A stretch of 15,635 nucleotides of DNA from JBAZDV01 sp041669745. GTDB lineage: Archaea; Thermoplasmatota; Thermoplasmata; Methanomassiliicoccales; Methanomethylophilaceae. Position numbers and translations under genes: made by a program. How positions within the stretch are numbered: the stretch's first letter is position 1; each line of letters begins with the position of its first letter. Shown here one piece after another: positions 13,945 through 15,635 of this stretch. The notes below the pieces were generated by a model, which ran no database searches, was not told the origin of the DNA, and saw nothing but the letters and a program-made list of their open reading frames with translations. The DNA lies in NCBI GenBank assembly GCA_041669745.1, contig JBAYAO010000025.1, forward strand, positions 1 through 15,635, in the 5' to 3' direction.

Positions 13945-14844
13945 ATGCTCATCGATGCGCACATCCATATGTGGAACAGGTCAATGCTTCCGGATGAAGC
14001 AGTGAAGAACTATATGGAGCCGATGCTGAAGTTCAAAGAGATCTACGGGGATCTTATGGATTTCGGTTTGGACGAGATCACACCGTTCGTAGATTACGAT
14101 GTACCGATATCCGAACCTCTGGACTCGTTGAATGCCAACGATCTGGACTACGCCGTGGTACTGGGAACCGATTTTGAATTGGTTGGCGAAGGAAAGATGA
14201 GCAATGAGGAGTACATGGAGTGGCTCTTTGGGCGTTGTTCTGTCGATGATAGATTCATACCGTTCATATCCGTGGATCCGAACAGGGGCGAAGAAGCGCT
14301 GAGGATGATCGAACGTCTGGTGAAGAAATATTCGCCGAAGGGCATAAAGATGTATCCCGCTACAGGTTATTACCCAGATGAATCGAGACTTGATCCGTAT
14401 TGGGATCTCGTAGAGGATCTGGGTCTCGTGGTCACCACGCATACGGGAATGGCACTTTCTCCGCTCGATGAAAAATACTGTCATCCATGCAATCTGGCGC
14501 GTGTGGCCGAGAAGCACCCCGACATGAAGATAATCGTAGCCCATCTGGGAGGCAAGTTCCACAAAGAGTTGTTCCCGCTTATGGATTCGTATGACAATGT
14601 CTATACAGACTGTTCGGCTCTCCAGGGCTGGGTCTTCGAGAACAAGGGAATGGTCGACAGCAGACTCTCAGAGGTCACGAAAAGGTATCCCAGGAGAGTC
14701 GTGTTCGGTACCGACTTTCCGCTGTACGACGCAAGCACATCTACCATGCAATTCATACGCATAATAAAGGAAGGCAGGTGGGGCAACGAAAAAGTTAAGG
14801 AAGACCTTCTTGGCAATAATATGGCCAGAGTTCTCGGGTTGTAA
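13945..14844 (+). CDS. Metal-dependent amidohydrolase (amidohydrolase_2 / ACMSD-like), substrate unknown
   Basis: 299 residues of the TIM-barrel amidohydrolase-2 family, which includes hydrolases and non-oxidative decarboxylases. Metal ligands are HxH at 6-8 ('DAHIHMW'), His166 ('TTHTGMA'), His200 ('VAHLGG') and Asp257 ('FGTDFPL'). 'PKGIKMYPATGYYPDE' is the typical strand before the third ligand. These signatures support a catalytically complete enzyme but do not name the substrate. Transcribed alone from a leaderless promoter; the next gene begins 35 nt downstream with its own TATA box. Confidence 0.85.
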   Translation: MLIDAHIHMWNRSMLPDEAVKNYMEPMLKFKEIYGDLMDFGLDEITPFVDYDVPISEPLDSLNANDLDYAVVLGTDFELVGEGKMSNEEYMEWLFGRCSVDDRFIPFISVDPNRGEEALRMIERLVKKYSPKGIKMYPATGYYPDESRLDPYWDLVEDLGLVVTTHTGMALSPLDEKYCHPCNLARVAEKHPDMKIIVAHLGGKFHKELFPLMDSYDNVYTDCSALQGWVFENKGMVDSRLSEVTKRYPRRVVFGTDFPLYDASTSTMQFIRIIKEGRWGNEKVKEDLLGNNMARVLGL

Positions 14845-14850
14845 ACACAG

Positions 14851-14858
14851 ATAATATA
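14851..14858 (+). promoter_or_regulatory. TATA box of the membrane-protein gene (leaderless)
   Basis: ATAATATA, centred 25 nt before the ATG at 14880. This favours that ATG over the in-frame TTG at 14871. Confidence 0.55.
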
Positions 14859-14879
14859 CATGGAAGGTAATTGCATATC

Positions 14880-15509
14880 ATGGCAGGAGATGCGATAGAT
14901 TGGGATGCCGTGAACGAGGCGATCGTGACGTACCATGTGTCAGAGGTGTTCTTGGCGGTGGTCGGGATCGTGGCGATACTCATAGTTTACATGTATCTCA
15001 AGGATAAAGAAAGCACGAAATACAAGGCATTGGTAGCTCTCGGTGTCGTGGTCGGGGTCATAATGGTCTATCTTTGCGTGACGGCGGCCACATCCTTGAC
15101 AACCGGTACTACGATAATAGTCGCGATAGCGGCATTCTCATTGATCATCAGGCCTTTCAGGGACGTGCATTTCTCACTGATACTGAGTTTGTTGGTGATG
15201 GTAGTCATATACGTGTTGCTCGGCGATCTGACAGGCGATTGGGAGATATTCGCAACCGGATGGTACAGAGTGGGCCTGGCATTCCTGTCTGGTGCGATCA
15301 TATACATGATCACCAATTTCATACAGGATGTCATACAGCTATTCGGCAAGATATTGAACGCTTGGCCATTGCTGTTGGTGTTGGGAATAATCTGCATCGC
15401 GGAATCGATCTGCGTCTATTTCGGTTACGGTTCAGTGTACGATATGGCACGCGACCTGCTGAAGGGGTCGGGAACACTTTCCAGTATGAGTCTTATAGTA
15501 AACCTTTAA
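14880..15509 (+). CDS. Polytopic membrane protein of unknown function
   Basis: 209 residues with about six hydrophobic segments (approximately 22-40, 48-68, 77-91, 97-115, 130-146 and 161-181), separated by short charged loops ('KDKESTKYK', 'RPFRDVH'). The N-terminus is acidic, the C-terminus soluble ('YGSVYDMARDLLKGSGTLSSM'). I recognise no family motif and no binding residues. Start taken at 14880 for its TATA spacing; a TTG at 14871 would add three residues and has GGAAGG 3 nt upstream. The stop overlaps the tRNA-Arg promoter. Confidence 0.78.
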   Translation: MAGDAIDWDAVNEAIVTYHVSEVFLAVVGIVAILIVYMYLKDKESTKYKALVALGVVVGVIMVYLCVTAATSLTTGTTIIVAIAAFSLIIRPFRDVHFSLILSLLVMVVIYVLLGDLTGDWEIFATGWYRVGLAFLSGAIIYMITNFIQDVIQLFGKILNAWPLLLVLGIICIAESICVYFGYGSVYDMARDLLKGSGTLSSMSLIVNL

Positions 15510-15513
15510 ATTA
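15505..15513 (+). promoter_or_regulatory. TATA box of tRNA-Arg
   Basis: TTTAAATTA, centred 29 nt before the tRNA 5' end. It overlaps the stop codon of the upstream membrane-protein gene. Confidence 0.6.
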
Positions 15514-15537
15514 GATGATGTGTTCGGAGGTTTGCGT

Positions 15538-15635
15538 GGGCCCGTGGCTTAGCCAGGATATAGCGCTGGCCTTCTAAGCCAGACGCCTCGGGTTCGAAAG
15601 TTCCAATAATAACGGAGCCGAAAGTCCCGACGGGC
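15538..15635 (+). tRNA. tRNA-Arg(TCT) with a T-loop intron; 3' end beyond window
   Basis: Acceptor GGGCCCG (15538-15544) would pair with CGGGC at 15631-15635 plus two bases outside the window. The D-arm is GCTT...AGC, and the anticodon arm CTGGC-CTTCTAA-GCCAG is uninterrupted (anticodon TCT, codon AGA). The T-stem TCGGG (15588-15592) pairs with CCCGA (15626-15630), but 33 nt instead of 7 separate its strands. Removing 26 nt restores the canonical T-loop TTCGAAT. The discriminator and any encoded CCA are not visible. Confidence 0.93.
15599..15624 (+). other. 26-nt intron in the T-loop of tRNA-Arg, position 59/60
   Basis: The precursor folds into a strict bulge-helix-bulge. The outer helix is the T-stem TCGGG/CCCGA and the central 4-bp helix is TTCG (15593-15596)/CGAA (15619-15622). 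The 3-nt bulges are AAA (15597-15599) and AGT (15623-15625). The inner helix is GTTCC (15600-15604)/GGAGC (15614-15618) around a 9-nt loop. Cutting each bulge after its second base, as archaeal splicing endonuclease does, leaves exactly T54-T-C-G-A-A-T60. Confidence 0.92.

Noticed and set aside
1..15635. CRISPR array, insertion sequence with terminal repeats, or rRNA
   Set aside because: No regularly spaced repeats, no transposase with intact motifs and no rRNA-like sequence seen.

Overview
The window comes from a methanogenic archaeon. Archaeal-type genes are S3Ae, L37e, a single-domain Sm protein, tRNAs with bulge-helix-bulge introns, and TATA boxes about 25 nt ahead of starts. HdrB and HdrC of heterodisulfide reductase point to methanogenesis. 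The orphan hdrCB pair without hdrA, the Listeria-Bacteroides repeat surface protein and frequent leaderless starts suggest Methanomassiliicoccales (Thermoplasmatota). That placement is an inference from gene content, not from a search.

Layout. 1-2.4 kb: the 3' end of an M16 peptidase gene meets a convergent pair on the minus strand, a DUF1538 (UmpAB-like) membrane protein followed by a [NiFe]-hydrogenase maturation protease. Divergent from these, at 2.46-3.24 kb, is a one-component regulator with a ModE/LysR-type helix-turn-helix. 3.3-4.7 kb: hdrC-hdrB, closed by a strong hairpin terminator. 4.7-5.85 kb: a palindrome-rich non-coding stretch, rps3ae, and an elongator tRNA-Met with an anticodon-loop intron. 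5.85-6.35 kb: about 500 nt without a convincing gene, possibly an old gene relic. 6.35-6.97 kb: a membrane-anchored repeat protein with its own leaderless promoter and a terminator. 7.16-11.7 kb: a tightly packed five-gene operon (ArsA/Get3-like ATPase, coiled-coil protein, AMMECR1 protein, dihydroorotase, YkgJ-type cysteine-cluster protein). 11.8-13.6 kb: the lsm-rpl37e-purF cluster. 13.66 kb: intronless tRNA-Ala(GGC). 13.9-15.5 kb: an amidohydrolase and a polytopic membrane protein, each with a leaderless promoter. 15.54 kb to the end: tRNA-Arg(TCT), cut by the window edge.

The most striking observation is that the last tRNA is split in its T-loop, between positions 59 and 60, by a 26-nt intron with a textbook 3-4-3 bulge-helix-bulge. 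Also notable: rpl37e ends in TAG and lies exactly in frame with purF, which matters if the host decodes UAG as pyrrolysine. The pyrC gene has ACG where homologues would be expected to have the initiating ATG.

Working together: hdrBC serves energy metabolism (CoM-S-S-CoB reduction), and the hydrogenase protease matures the hydrogenase that would feed it. pyrC and purF belong to pyrimidine and purine synthesis. Ribosomal proteins, the Sm protein and tRNAs make up the information-processing part.
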